From positions 186,001 through 250,000 of the forward strand of contig NZ_LT607752.1 in NCBI RefSeq assembly GCF_900090265.1: 64,000 nucleotides of DNA, in the 5' to 3' direction. Source of the stretch: Micromonospora rifamycinica (GTDB taxonomy: Bacteria > Actinomycetota > Actinomycetes > Mycobacteriales > Micromonosporaceae). Under the pieces are notes generated by a model. That model had not been told where the DNA came from. It was given only the letters and a program-made list of their open reading frames with translations, and made no database searches. Numbering within the stretch: position 1 is the first letter of the stretch; each line of letters begins with the position of its first letter. The position numbers and the translations under genes are program-made. Below are positions 51,426 to 59,773 of the stretch, in pieces.

Positions 51426-52599
51426 GCGCACCACCCACGACGTCGCGATCGTCGCGATGGGCTGCACCCCGTTCCGGGACCACTGGAACTCCTCCGCCGA
51501 CGACCTCCTGGTCGACGCGGTGCAGGAGTGCGTCGGGTCGCTGACCGACGTCACCCTCGACGACGTCGACGCGTTCTGGGTCGGCACCCAGGGGTCGGGG
51601 CTGTCCGGGCAGACCCTGGCCCGCCCGCTGCGGCTGGTCGGCAAGCCGGTGACCCGGGTGGAGAACTACTGCGCCACCGGCTCCGAGGCGTTCCGCAACG
51701 CGGCGTTCGCGGTCGCCTCCGGGGCGTACGACATGGTGATGGCGACCGGGGTGGAGAAGCTGAAGGACTCGTCGTACTCCGGGCTGTCGGCGGTCTTCCC
51801 ACCCGCCGACGGCACCGACGTCGACTGGACCGCGCCGGCCGGGTTCTCCCTGCTCGCCCCGGCCTACCAGGCCGCGTACGGGATCGACGAGCGGGAGATG
51901 CGCGCCGCGATGACGAAGGTCGCGGTGAAGAACCACGCCAACGGGGCGCGCAACGACCGCGCCCAGTTCCGTCGGGCGGTTACCGCCGAGACGGTGGAGC
52001 GGTCGCCGCGGATCGCCGGGCAGCTCGGCGTGATGGACTGCTCCGGCGTCTCCGACGGCGCGGCGGCGGCGATCCTGGTCCGGGCCGAGGACGCCCACCG
52101 GTACACCGACCGGCCGGTCTACCTGCGCGGGATGAGCTTCGTCGCCGGGTCGGGGGCCGGCCTGGCCGCCGACGGCTACGACTTCACCAGCTTCCCGGAG
52201 GTGGTCACCGCCGCCCGCGAGGCGTACGAGCAGGCCGGGGTGACCGACCCGGCGGCGCAGATCTCGCTGGCCGAGGTGCACGACTGCTTCACCCCGACGG
52301 AGGTGGTGCTGATGGAGGACCTCGGCTTCTCCGCCCGGGGCAGGGCGTGGCGGGACATCCTCGACGGCCGCTACGATCCCGACGGGGCGCTGCCGGTCAA
52401 CACCGACGGCGGGCTCAAGTCGTTCGGCCACCCGATCGGCGCGACCGGGCTGCGGATGATGTTCGAGTGTTTCACCCAGCTACGCGGGGAGGCCGGCCCA
52501 CGGCAGGTGCCCGACGCCCGGCTGGCGGTGGCGCAGAACCTCGGCGGGCAGCCCGGTTCCTGCGTCGCGTTCGTGGCGGTCCTGGGGAACGAGCGATGA
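51415..52599 (+). CDS. Thiolase/lipid-transfer-protein-type acyltransferase
   Basis: 394 residues. The nucleophile cysteine is in VENYCATGSEAFRNA (about residue 87) and the catalytic histidines in VHDCFTPTEVVL (about 290) and FGHPIGATGLRM (about 347). This is the SCP-x/Ltp branch used in steroid and branched side-chain cleavage or aldol-type removal, often working with DUF35 partners. The preceding gene supplies such a DUF35 domain and overlaps by 11 bases, so a complex is likely. Reaction: thiolytic or retro-aldol chain shortening of an acyl-CoA. Confidence 0.92.
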   Translation: MASRRTTHDVAIVAMGCTPFRDHWNSSADDLLVDAVQECVGSLTDVTLDDVDAFWVGTQGSGLSGQTLARPLRLVGKPVTRVENYCATGSEAFRNAAFAVASGAYDMVMATGVEKLKDSSYSGLSAVFPPADGTDVDWTAPAGFSLLAPAYQAAYGIDEREMRAAMTKVAVKNHANGARNDRAQFRRAVTAETVERSPRIAGQLGVMDCSGVSDGAAAAILVRAEDAHRYTDRPVYLRGMSFVAGSGAGLAADGYDFTSFPEVVTAAREAYEQAGVTDPAAQISLAEVHDCFTPTEVVLMEDLGFSARGRAWRDILDGRYDPDGALPVNTDGGLKSFGHPIGATGLRMMFECFTQLRGEAGPRQVPDARLAVAQNLGGQPGSCVAFVAVLGNER

Positions 52600-53516
52600 G
52601 CGCCCGGGTCACCCTCGACGGCCGGGTCGTCGTCGTCACCGGCGCGGGCAACGGCATCGGCCGGGCGCACGCGCTGACCCTCGCCGCACGGGGCGCGTCG
52701 GTGGTCGTCAACGACCTCGGCGGGACGGTCGACGGCTCGGGGTCCTCCGGTGCCGCCGAGCGGGTCGTCGCGGAGATCCGCGCGGCCGGCGGCACCGCCG
52801 TCGCCTCGACCGACTCGGTGGCCACCGCCGCCGGGGGCGCGGACCTGGTCGGCCGGGCGATCGACGCCTACGGCCGGCTCGACGCGGTCATCCACAACGC
52901 CGGCATCCTGCGCGACCGGACGCTGGCCAAGATGTCCGACGAGGACGTCCGCGCGGTGCTCGACGTGCACCTGGCCGGGGCGTTCCACGTGCTGCGGCCG
53001 GCCTGGCCGCACCTGGTCGCCCAGGGCTACGGCCGGATCGTGCTGACCAGCTCGTCGTCCGGCCTGTTCGGCAACTTCGGTCAGGCCAACTACGGCGCGG
53101 CCAAGGCCGGTCTGATCGGGCTGATGAACGTGCTCGCGCTGGAGGGCGCACGCCGGGGCATCCTGGTCAACGCGATCGCGCCGACCGCCGCGACCCGGAT
53201 GACCGAGAACCTGCTCGGTGAGCTGACCGAGCGGTTCGACCCGCAGCACGTGGCGGCGGTGGCGACCTTCCTCGCCTCCGAGCAGTGCCGGCTCAACCGG
53301 CACATCCTCACCGTCGGCGGGGGCCGGGTCGGGCGGATCTTCCTGGGCGTCACCCCCGGCTGGTACGGCGGTGCCGAGCCGGCCTCGCCCGACGACATCC
53401 TCGACGCGGTGGACGACATCTGCCGGCTCGACGACTTCATCGTGCCGGACAGCGGCGCCGACGAGGTCACCCTGATCCAACGGGTCCTCGGCGGGCCGGC
53501 CGGACCGTCCGCCTGA
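52596..53516 (+). CDS. SDR-family 3-hydroxyacyl-CoA dehydrogenase (HSD17B4-like)
   Basis: 306 residues. TGAGNGIG (about 17-24), NDLGGTVDGSG typical of MFE-2/HSD17B4 dehydrogenases, NAGILRD, catalytic TSSSSGLFGNFGQANYGAAKAG and a C-terminal extension. Resembles the SDR at 19677 (shared NAGxLRD and FGQxNYxAAKAG). It would oxidise the hydroxyacyl-CoA made by the MaoC hydratase to the keto form used by the thiolase. The ATG overlaps the thiolase stop. Confidence 0.92.
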   Translation: MSARVTLDGRVVVVTGAGNGIGRAHALTLAARGASVVVNDLGGTVDGSGSSGAAERVVAEIRAAGGTAVASTDSVATAAGGADLVGRAIDAYGRLDAVIHNAGILRDRTLAKMSDEDVRAVLDVHLAGAFHVLRPAWPHLVAQGYGRIVLTSSSSGLFGNFGQANYGAAKAGLIGLMNVLALEGARRGILVNAIAPTAATRMTENLLGELTERFDPQHVAAVATFLASEQCRLNRHILTVGGGRVGRIFLGVTPGWYGGAEPASPDDILDAVDDICRLDDFIVPDSGADEVTLIQRVLGGPAGPSA

Positions 53517-53548
53517 CCCGGCGCGAACCCCACAGGAAGCGAGGCACC

Positions 53549-54043
53549 ATGCCGGTCAGCGAAGTGCACCACGTGGCGATGACCGTCTCCGACGTCGACC
53601 GCGCCGCGGACTTCTACGAGCGCGCCCTGGGTTACCGCCGGACGCTGCGGACCGACGTCGGCGGGCCGGGGATCGAGGTGTCGCTGGGGTTGCCCGCCGG
53701 CACCACCGGCCGGGTCCAGTACCTCCAGGGCCCCAGCCGGGTCGGCCAGCTCGAACTCATCGAGTGGAACGGCGTGAAGACCCGCACCGCCACCGCCGGC
53801 CACCTGGAGCTGGGCACCTTCCTGCTCAGCTTCGAGGTGCCCCTCGACGAGCTGGACGACCTGCACCGGCGGCTCACCGAGCTGGGCGCGCAGTGCCTGT
53901 CCGCGCCGAACCGGGTGCTGCTGGACAACTACGGGTACATCACCGCGTTCGCCGCCCGGGATCTCGACGGCAACCTGCTGGAGTTCGTGTCGCTGCCGTC
54001 CCGGGAGGAGATCCTGGCGCGGCGGCGGGGGAGCGGCGACTGA
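53549..54043 (+). CDS. Single-domain VOC family protein
   Basis: 164 residues, one VOC module with the metal/active-site positions in VHHVAMTVSDVDRAADFYERALGYRR and RDLDGNLLEFVSLPS; ELIEW at mid-chain could give the second-strand Glu. It resembles methylmalonyl-CoA epimerase or lactoylglutathione-lyase-type enzymes, but the partner genes are CoA-linked, so a CoA-ester epimerase is one option. AGGAAG precedes the ATG at 53549. The stop shares a base with the next start (TGATG). Confidence 0.85.
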   Translation: MPVSEVHHVAMTVSDVDRAADFYERALGYRRTLRTDVGGPGIEVSLGLPAGTTGRVQYLQGPSRVGQLELIEWNGVKTRTATAGHLELGTFLLSFEVPLDELDDLHRRLTELGAQCLSAPNRVLLDNYGYITAFAARDLDGNLLEFVSLPSREEILARRRGSGD

Positions 54044-55566
54044 TGGGCGGGAGCAACTTCACCGAGACGCTGCGCCGGCAGGCGTTGCGCCGGGCCGACG
54101 CCGAGGCCCTGGTCGACGGGGACGCCCGCTGGACGTACGCCGAGCTGGACGCCGACGTGGACCGGCACGCCGCGGCCCTGCGCGACGCCGGCATCGCCGA
54201 CGGCGACCTGGTCGGGGTGCTGGGCCGCAACACCGCCGGCTACGTCATCGCGCTGTTGGCGCTGAGCCGGCTCGGCGCGGTCTCGGTGCCGTTGAACTGG
54301 CGGCTGCACGTCAACGAGCAGGCGTACGTCCTCGACCAGGCCGGCGTCAGCGCCCTGATCTACCACGACGACTTCGCCGCCGACGCGGCCCGGCTGGCCA
54401 CCGTGACCGGGGTGCGGAAGCTGGTCGCCACCGGGGACCACGTCGTCGGCGACGCCCGCCGGCTGGCCGACCTGCTGGCCGGTCAGCCGGCCGGCGTCCG
54501 GGTCGCCGACGCGGAGAAGAGCCCCGCCGACGTGCACCGGCTGCTCTACACCTCGGGCACCACGGCCCGCCCCAAGGGGGTGGTGCACACCTGCGGGAAC
54601 CTCACCGCCAACCACTTCGCGCAGGTACTCGAACTGGAGCTGACCGCCGCCGACCGGATCCTCGTCTCCGCGCCGCTGTTCCACGTCAGCGGGCTGGAGG
54701 CGCCGGGGCTGGCGACGTTCGTGGCCGGCGCGACGATGGTGCTCACCCCGACGTTCAAGCCGACCGACATCGCCCGGATCGCCGACGGGGAGCGGATCAC
54801 CGGCATGGTGCTGGCCGCCCAGATCCTGTTCGGGCTGCTCGACCTGGACGACCCGCCGGACCTCGGAACGCTGCGCTACCTGCTCTTCGCCGGGGTCGCG
54901 CCGAGCGTGCGCCAGGAGGTGAAGCGGCGGCTGCCGCACGTCCGCCTGATCGACACCTTCGGGATGACCGAGCTGTGCAACGGGGTCTGCTACCTCGACG
55001 CCGCCCACGAGCAGAGCAAGCTGGGCGCGCTCGGCGCACCGTTCCCCGGGGTGCGGATCCGGATCGTCGACGAGCACTTCCGGCCGGTCGGCCCGGACGT
55101 CGAGGGGGAGATCGTCGTGCAGGGGGAGAAGGTCTCGCCCGGTTACTGGAACGACGACGAGGCCAACCGGCTCAGCCGGCGCGACGGCTGGTTCCGCACC
55201 GGCGACGTGGGGCGGATCGACGCCGACGGCTACCTGTGGTTCGTCGACCGCCGGGCCGACCTGATCAAGTCCGGCGGGGAGAACGTCGCCAGCGCCGAGG
55301 TCGAACGGGTGCTCGCCCGGCATCCCGACGTCGCCGAGGTCGCCGTGATCGGGGTGCCGGATCCGCGGTGGGACGAGGTGCCGAAGGCGTTCGTCGTGCT
55401 GCGCCCCGGCGCGACCGGCACCGCCGAGGAGCTGCGGGCGCACTGCCGGGCCGAGCTGGCCCGCTACAAGGTCCCCCGGGACGTGCAGCTCGTGACGTCG
55501 CTGCCGCGCAACGACTCCGGCAAGGTGCTGAAGAAGGCGCTGCGGGAGACGGCGGTGTCCGGGTGA
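54043..55566 (+). CDS. Acyl-CoA ligase 1 of the regulon
   Basis: 507 residues, ANL family. P-loop LLYTSGTTARPKGVVHTCGN near residue 167, A5 IDTFGMTELCNGVCYLD near 304, GWFRTGDVGRID and DLIKSGGENVASAEVE, catalytic Lys in NDSGKVLKKALRE. The adjacent ligase at 55563 shares the unusual ELCNG/ETCSG-YLDAAH..SK segment, so the pair arose by duplication. FadD-type, activating a pathway acid; substrate not evident. Confidence 0.92.
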   Translation: MGGSNFTETLRRQALRRADAEALVDGDARWTYAELDADVDRHAAALRDAGIADGDLVGVLGRNTAGYVIALLALSRLGAVSVPLNWRLHVNEQAYVLDQAGVSALIYHDDFAADAARLATVTGVRKLVATGDHVVGDARRLADLLAGQPAGVRVADAEKSPADVHRLLYTSGTTARPKGVVHTCGNLTANHFAQVLELELTAADRILVSAPLFHVSGLEAPGLATFVAGATMVLTPTFKPTDIARIADGERITGMVLAAQILFGLLDLDDPPDLGTLRYLLFAGVAPSVRQEVKRRLPHVRLIDTFGMTELCNGVCYLDAAHEQSKLGALGAPFPGVRIRIVDEHFRPVGPDVEGEIVVQGEKVSPGYWNDDEANRLSRRDGWFRTGDVGRIDADGYLWFVDRRADLIKSGGENVASAEVERVLARHPDVAEVAVIGVPDPRWDEVPKAFVVLRPGATGTAEELRAHCRAELARYKVPRDVQLVTSLPRNDSGKVLKKALRETAVSG

Positions 55567-57116
55567 GCACCGCGAACATCGCCGCGATGCTGGCCGGCAA
55601 CGCCCGCCGGTTCGGCGACGCCGACGCGCTGGTCTTCGAGGACCGCCGGTGGACCCACCGGCAGCTCGACGACGACGTCAACGCCCTGGCCGCCGGCCTG
55701 ACCGCCGAGGGGGTGGGCCGGGACAGCCGGGTGGCGATCGTGGCCGACAACGTCCCCGAGTTCCTCGTCCTCTCGCTGGCGCTGGCGAAGCTCGGGGCGG
55801 TCTTCGTGCCGCTGAACTACCGGTTGACGGCGGGGGAACTGGCTCGGCTGCTGGCGCACGCGCGGGTCGGGGCGGTCGCCACGGTGCCGGAGTTCGCCGC
55901 GCTCACCGCCGCCGCGCTGGCCGACCTGCCGCAGGTGCGCCGGTTCGCGTTGGAGCCGATCGACGACGGCTGGACCGACGTACGGGCGCTCGTCGCGGCA
56001 CACCGGGGCGCGCGGGTCGCCGACGTGGCCCTCGACGACGCGGCGCTGCAACGGATCGTCTACACCTCCGGCACCACCAGCCTGCCCAAGGGGGTGCTGC
56101 TCACCCACGGCAACGTGAACATGAACATGCACGCCCAGATCGTCGAGCTGGGGCTGCGGCCGACCGACCGGATCCTCAACGTCGCGCCGCTCTACCACGT
56201 CGGCGGCACCGACCTGCCCGGCTACGGCATCTGGCACGTCGGGGGCACCATGGTGCTGCACCGCCGGTTCGTGCCGGCGGCGGTGCTGCGGGCGATCGGG
56301 GCAGAGCGGATCACCGGCATGGTGGTGGCGGCGACGATGCTGGACATGGTCCGCCGCGAGTCCGCCGCCGTCGACGCCGACCTGTCGTCGGTGCGCTGGC
56401 TGATCTTCTCCCAGGTGACCGCGGCGCTGTTCGGGGTGGCCCGGGAGCTGTTCCCGAACGCCCGGCTGATCGAGGGGTACGGCCTGACCGAGACCTGTAG
56501 CGGGCTGACCTACCTCGACGCCGCGCACCAGGAGTCCAAGCAGGGCTCGGTGGGCCTGCCGGTGCCGTGGGTCCAGGTCCGGGTGGTCGACCCGGCCGGC
56601 GCCGACGTGCCGGTCGGTGCGGACGGCGAGGTGGTCGCGCGCGGGCCGAAGGTGAGCCCCGGCTACCTCGACGATCCGGCGGCGACCGCCGCCGCGTTCC
56701 GGGACGGCTGGTTCCACACCGGCGACATCGGCTGCTTCGACGCCGACGGCTACCTCTACATCCGTGACCGGCTCAAGGACATGATCCGCAGCGGCGGGGA
56801 GAACATGTCCAGCGCCGAGATCGAGAACGTGCTGGCCGACCATCCACTGGTGCTGGCCGCGTCGGTGGTGGCCGCGCCGCACCCGGTGTGGCAGGAGGTG
56901 CCGGCCGCTTTCGTGGTCGCCCGGCCGGGCCTGACGCCCGAGGCGCTGATCGGGCACGCCCGGGAGCGGCTCGGCCGGTTCAAGGTGCCGAAGGAGGTCT
57001 ACCTGGTGCCGGAGTTCCCCACCAACCCGTCGGGCAAGGTGCTCAAGCGGTCGCTGCGGGAGCTGCGGTCGACGCTGCGTCCGGACTGGACGTACGACGA
57101 CGCCCGACGCGACTGA
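55563..57116 (+). CDS. Acyl-CoA ligase 2 of the regulon
   Basis: 517 residues, ANL family: IVYTSGTTSLPKGVLLTHGN near residue 165, EGYGLTETCSGLTYLDAAHQESK near 304, GWFHTGDIGCFD, DMIRSGGENMSSAEIE and catalytic Lys in NPSGKVLKRSLRE. The GTG overlaps the stop of its sister ligase. Two tandem ligases suggest two acids, for example the original substrate and a later ring-opening product. It is the last gene of the operon from 44957. No strong terminator hairpin is seen before the convergent MBL gene. Confidence 0.92.
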   Translation: MSTANIAAMLAGNARRFGDADALVFEDRRWTHRQLDDDVNALAAGLTAEGVGRDSRVAIVADNVPEFLVLSLALAKLGAVFVPLNYRLTAGELARLLAHARVGAVATVPEFAALTAAALADLPQVRRFALEPIDDGWTDVRALVAAHRGARVADVALDDAALQRIVYTSGTTSLPKGVLLTHGNVNMNMHAQIVELGLRPTDRILNVAPLYHVGGTDLPGYGIWHVGGTMVLHRRFVPAAVLRAIGAERITGMVVAATMLDMVRRESAAVDADLSSVRWLIFSQVTAALFGVARELFPNARLIEGYGLTETCSGLTYLDAAHQESKQGSVGLPVPWVQVRVVDPAGADVPVGADGEVVARGPKVSPGYLDDPAATAAAFRDGWFHTGDIGCFDADGYLYIRDRLKDMIRSGGENMSSAEIENVLADHPLVLAASVVAAPHPVWQEVPAAFVVARPGLTPEALIGHARERLGRFKVPKEVYLVPEFPTNPSGKVLKRSLRELRSTLRPDWTYDDARRD

Positions 57117-57143
57117 GGCCGCGCCGGGCGGGCCGCCCCGGCG

Positions 57144-58124
57144 TCACCGGTCGGCGGTGGCGTGACGCAGCAGGGCCAGGGTGTGCACGAGGGCGAACCG
57201 CCGGGTGCCCCGGCCCAGCTCGTCCCACGGCTTCTTCCAGGTCATCCGCCGGGCGAGGTCCCACGCGGTGACGCCGTCGCGGACCAGCCCCCGGACCGTC
57301 TCGACCTCGTCGTGGTGGAACGCCGCGAGGGCCTCGGCGCGGGCGGCGACGTCCCGGTAGGGGAACTGGTGGGCGGGGCAGGCGATGGCGGCCCCGAGGT
57401 CGCGCAGGCTGGCCAACGTCCGGAACAGGTCGGCGGCCGGGTCGTCCGCGGGGCGGCTGACGATGGCGAGCTGGGTCGGCCCCTCGGCCATCATGGTGTC
57501 GCCGGTGAAGACCAGGCCCCGGCTGTCGAGGTAGACGGTGTGCCCGTAGGTGTGCCCGGGGGCGGGCAGGGCGCGGAGGGTCACCTCGCCGAAGCGGAGT
57601 TCGGTCTCACCGGTCAGGGCCGTGTCGAGCCGCAGGTTCTCCGGGTGCGCGGCGACGGCGACCGCGTCGGCGTACATGGTGGCGACGACGTCGGGCGGGG
57701 CGCCGGTCAGGTCGAGCGCGGCGCGCAACTGATCGAGGAAGGTGCCGCGCCGCCGGTGCATGGTGGCGAAGTCGTCGGCGTGGCCCATCACCACCCTGGC
57801 GCCGGAGGCGGCCCGGACCCGGTCGGCGAACCCGACGTGGTCGGGGTGGTTGTGGGTGATCAGGACCGCCGCGATGGCGTCGACCCGTTGGCCGATGGCG
57901 GCCACCGACCGCTGGAAGGACGCCCAGCAGCTCGGGTGGTCGTAGCCGGCGTCGACGAGGACCAGCCCGTCGCCGGTCTCGATCAGGAAGACGGTGATGG
58001 ACCGCAGGGCGCTGCCGTGCAGGGGCACCGGGACGGCCCAGACACCGTCGACGACCTGGGCGGGGACCGGCACCTGACGGGTCCGCCAGGCGGTGGCGTG
58101 GGCGTCGCTCACGGGTCTGGACAT
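57144..58124 (-). CDS. MBL-fold metallo-hydrolase
   Basis: 326 residues. The metal motif LITHNHPDHVGF (HxHxDH, about residue 90), PAPGHTYGHTVYLD, FTGDTMM and a late histidine in CPAHQFPYRD are present. A helical C-terminal domain (about 240-320) resembles that of lactamase-like thioesterase or lactonase proteins (LACTB2 type). It may open a lactone or hydrolyse a thioester in the pathway. No Shine-Dalgarno before ATG 58124. It is divergent from the ligase at 58193 with operator E between. Confidence 0.9.
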   Translation of the reverse strand: MSRPVSDAHATAWRTRQVPVPAQVVDGVWAVPVPLHGSALRSITVFLIETGDGLVLVDAGYDHPSCWASFQRSVAAIGQRVDAIAAVLITHNHPDHVGFADRVRAASGARVVMGHADDFATMHRRRGTFLDQLRAALDLTGAPPDVVATMYADAVAVAAHPENLRLDTALTGETELRFGEVTLRALPAPGHTYGHTVYLDSRGLVFTGDTMMAEGPTQLAIVSRPADDPAADLFRTLASLRDLGAAIACPAHQFPYRDVAARAEALAAFHHDEVETVRGLVRDGVTAWDLARRMTWKKPWDELGRGTRRFALVHTLALLRHATADR

Positions 58125-58154
58125 CGTCGGACGGCTCCCTTACTGTGGGACACC

Positions 58155-58184
58155 AACATACCGGATGGTCGGAATCTAGCTCAA
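58155..58184. promoter_or_regulatory. TetR operator site E (MBL / ligase 3)
   Basis: ATACCGGATGGTCGGAAT (58158-58175). For the MBL gene: TTGAGC (58184-58179), 18 nt, TATGTT (58160-58155), with the operator in the spacer. The ligase promoter is not obvious. Confidence 0.7.
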
Positions 58185-58192
58185 GGAGTCCG

Positions 58193-59740
58193 ATGAGCGA
58201 GGAGCGGACCGGGTTCCGGCTCTGGGCAGCCGCGGAACCGGACCTGTGCGCGATCGTGACCGCCGACGACCGGCGGATCTCGTACGGTGACCTGTACGCC
58301 GAGGTGAACCGGCTCTCGCACGGGCTGCGCACCCACGCGGGCCTGCGGCCCGGCGACACGGTCGCGGCGGTGATGACCAACAGCCCCGGCCTGGTCGCGC
58401 TCTATCTCGCGGCGATGCAGTCCGGGCTCTACCTGGTGACCCTCAACTACCACCTCACCGCGCCCGAGGTCGGCTACGTCCTCGCCGACAGCGAAGCCCG
58501 GGTGGTGGTCGGCTCCGCCCGGGTCGAGGACGTCGTGGTGGACGCCGCCGGGGAGGTGCCCGGCATCCAGGTCTTCGTCGACGGGACGCCCGGCACCGAC
58601 CGGGCCCGACCGCTGTCGGCGCTCACCGTCGGCATGCCCGCGACCAGCCCGGAGCAGACCCCGGCCGGTTCGCTGATGATGTACACCTCGGGCACCACGG
58701 GCCGGCCGAAGGGGGTCAAGCGCCCGCTCAGCGGCGTCGACGCGGACACCGGCGCGCTGACCTACGTCTGGCTGTTCCGCGAGTTCGGCATGGAACGCGA
58801 CGCGTTCGCGTCCTGGCTGGTGTCGGCACCGATGTACCACTCGGCCAACATCACCCCGGCGATGGGCGCGCTGCACGCCGGCGGCACCATGGTGCTGATG
58901 GACGGCTGGACGCCGGAGGGCTTCCTGCGCCGGGTCCAGCAGTGCCGGGTCACCGGGACCAGCATGGTGCCGACCCACTTCTACCGGCTGCTGCAACTGC
59001 CCGAGGCGGTGCGCGTCGGCTACGACGTCTCCTCGCTGCGCTACGTGCTGCACGGCGCCGCGCCCTGCCCCCGCGAGGTCAAGCAGCGCATCCTCGACTG
59101 GTTCGGCCCGGTGGTCTACGAGTACTACGGCTCGACCGAGGTCGGCACCACCGTTGCGCGGCCCCACGAGTGGCTGACCCACCCGGGCACGGTCGGTCGA
59201 CCGGCCTCGATCTCCACCCTGCGCATCCTCGACGAGCTGGGCAACGAGGTGCCCGTCGGGCAGACCGGCATCGTCTACATGCGACAGGGCGACGACCGGA
59301 TCGAATACCACAACGACCCCGGCAAGACCGACGGCGCGCGCCGCGACGGCCTGCTGACCGTCTGGGACGTCGGCCATGTCGACGCCGACGGCTTCCTCTA
59401 CATCACCGGCCGCGCGGCCGAGCTGATCCTGGTCGGCGGGGTCAACGTCTACCCGGCCGAGATCGAGGCGGCGCTGATCGGCCACGACTGGGTCGCCGAC
59501 GTCGGCGTCGTCGGGGTGCCCGACCCGGAGTTCGGCGAGGTGCCCCAGGCGCACGTCGTGCTCACCGACGCCGCACCCGACCCGGACACGGCCGTCGCGC
59601 AGCTGCGCCGGTACCTCACCGAGCGGCTGGCCAAGCCGAAGCGTCCGCAGTCCTACGTCGTGCGCGACGCGCTGCCCCGCGACCCGAACGGCAAGCTCTA
59701 CAAGGCCCGGCTCGTGCCCGCCGGGGAGGCCGGGGCATGA
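58193..59740 (+). CDS. Acyl-CoA ligase 3 of the regulon
   Basis: 515 residues, ANL family of the FadD3/FadD13-like or bile-acid-ligase type: MMYTSGTTGRPKGVKRPLSG near residue 163, VVYEYYGSTEVGTT near 310, GLLTVWDVGHVD (A7 with Trp in place of GD), ELILVGGVNVYPAEIE and catalytic Lys in DPNGKLYKARL. The YYGSTE and PKGVKRPL forms are seen in ligases of bulky ring acids. AAGGAG precedes the ATG. Followed after 33 bases by two acyl-CoA dehydrogenases. Confidence 0.92.
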   Translation: MSEERTGFRLWAAAEPDLCAIVTADDRRISYGDLYAEVNRLSHGLRTHAGLRPGDTVAAVMTNSPGLVALYLAAMQSGLYLVTLNYHLTAPEVGYVLADSEARVVVGSARVEDVVVDAAGEVPGIQVFVDGTPGTDRARPLSALTVGMPATSPEQTPAGSLMMYTSGTTGRPKGVKRPLSGVDADTGALTYVWLFREFGMERDAFASWLVSAPMYHSANITPAMGALHAGGTMVLMDGWTPEGFLRRVQQCRVTGTSMVPTHFYRLLQLPEAVRVGYDVSSLRYVLHGAAPCPREVKQRILDWFGPVVYEYYGSTEVGTTVARPHEWLTHPGTVGRPASISTLRILDELGNEVPVGQTGIVYMRQGDDRIEYHNDPGKTDGARRDGLLTVWDVGHVDADGFLYITGRAAELILVGGVNVYPAEIEAALIGHDWVADVGVVGVPDPEFGEVPQAHVVLTDAAPDPDTAVAQLRRYLTERLAKPKRPQSYVVRDALPRDPNGKLYKARLVPAGEAGA

Positions 59741-59773
59741 CCGGCGACACCGACGACCCGCAGGGGGGTGGGC

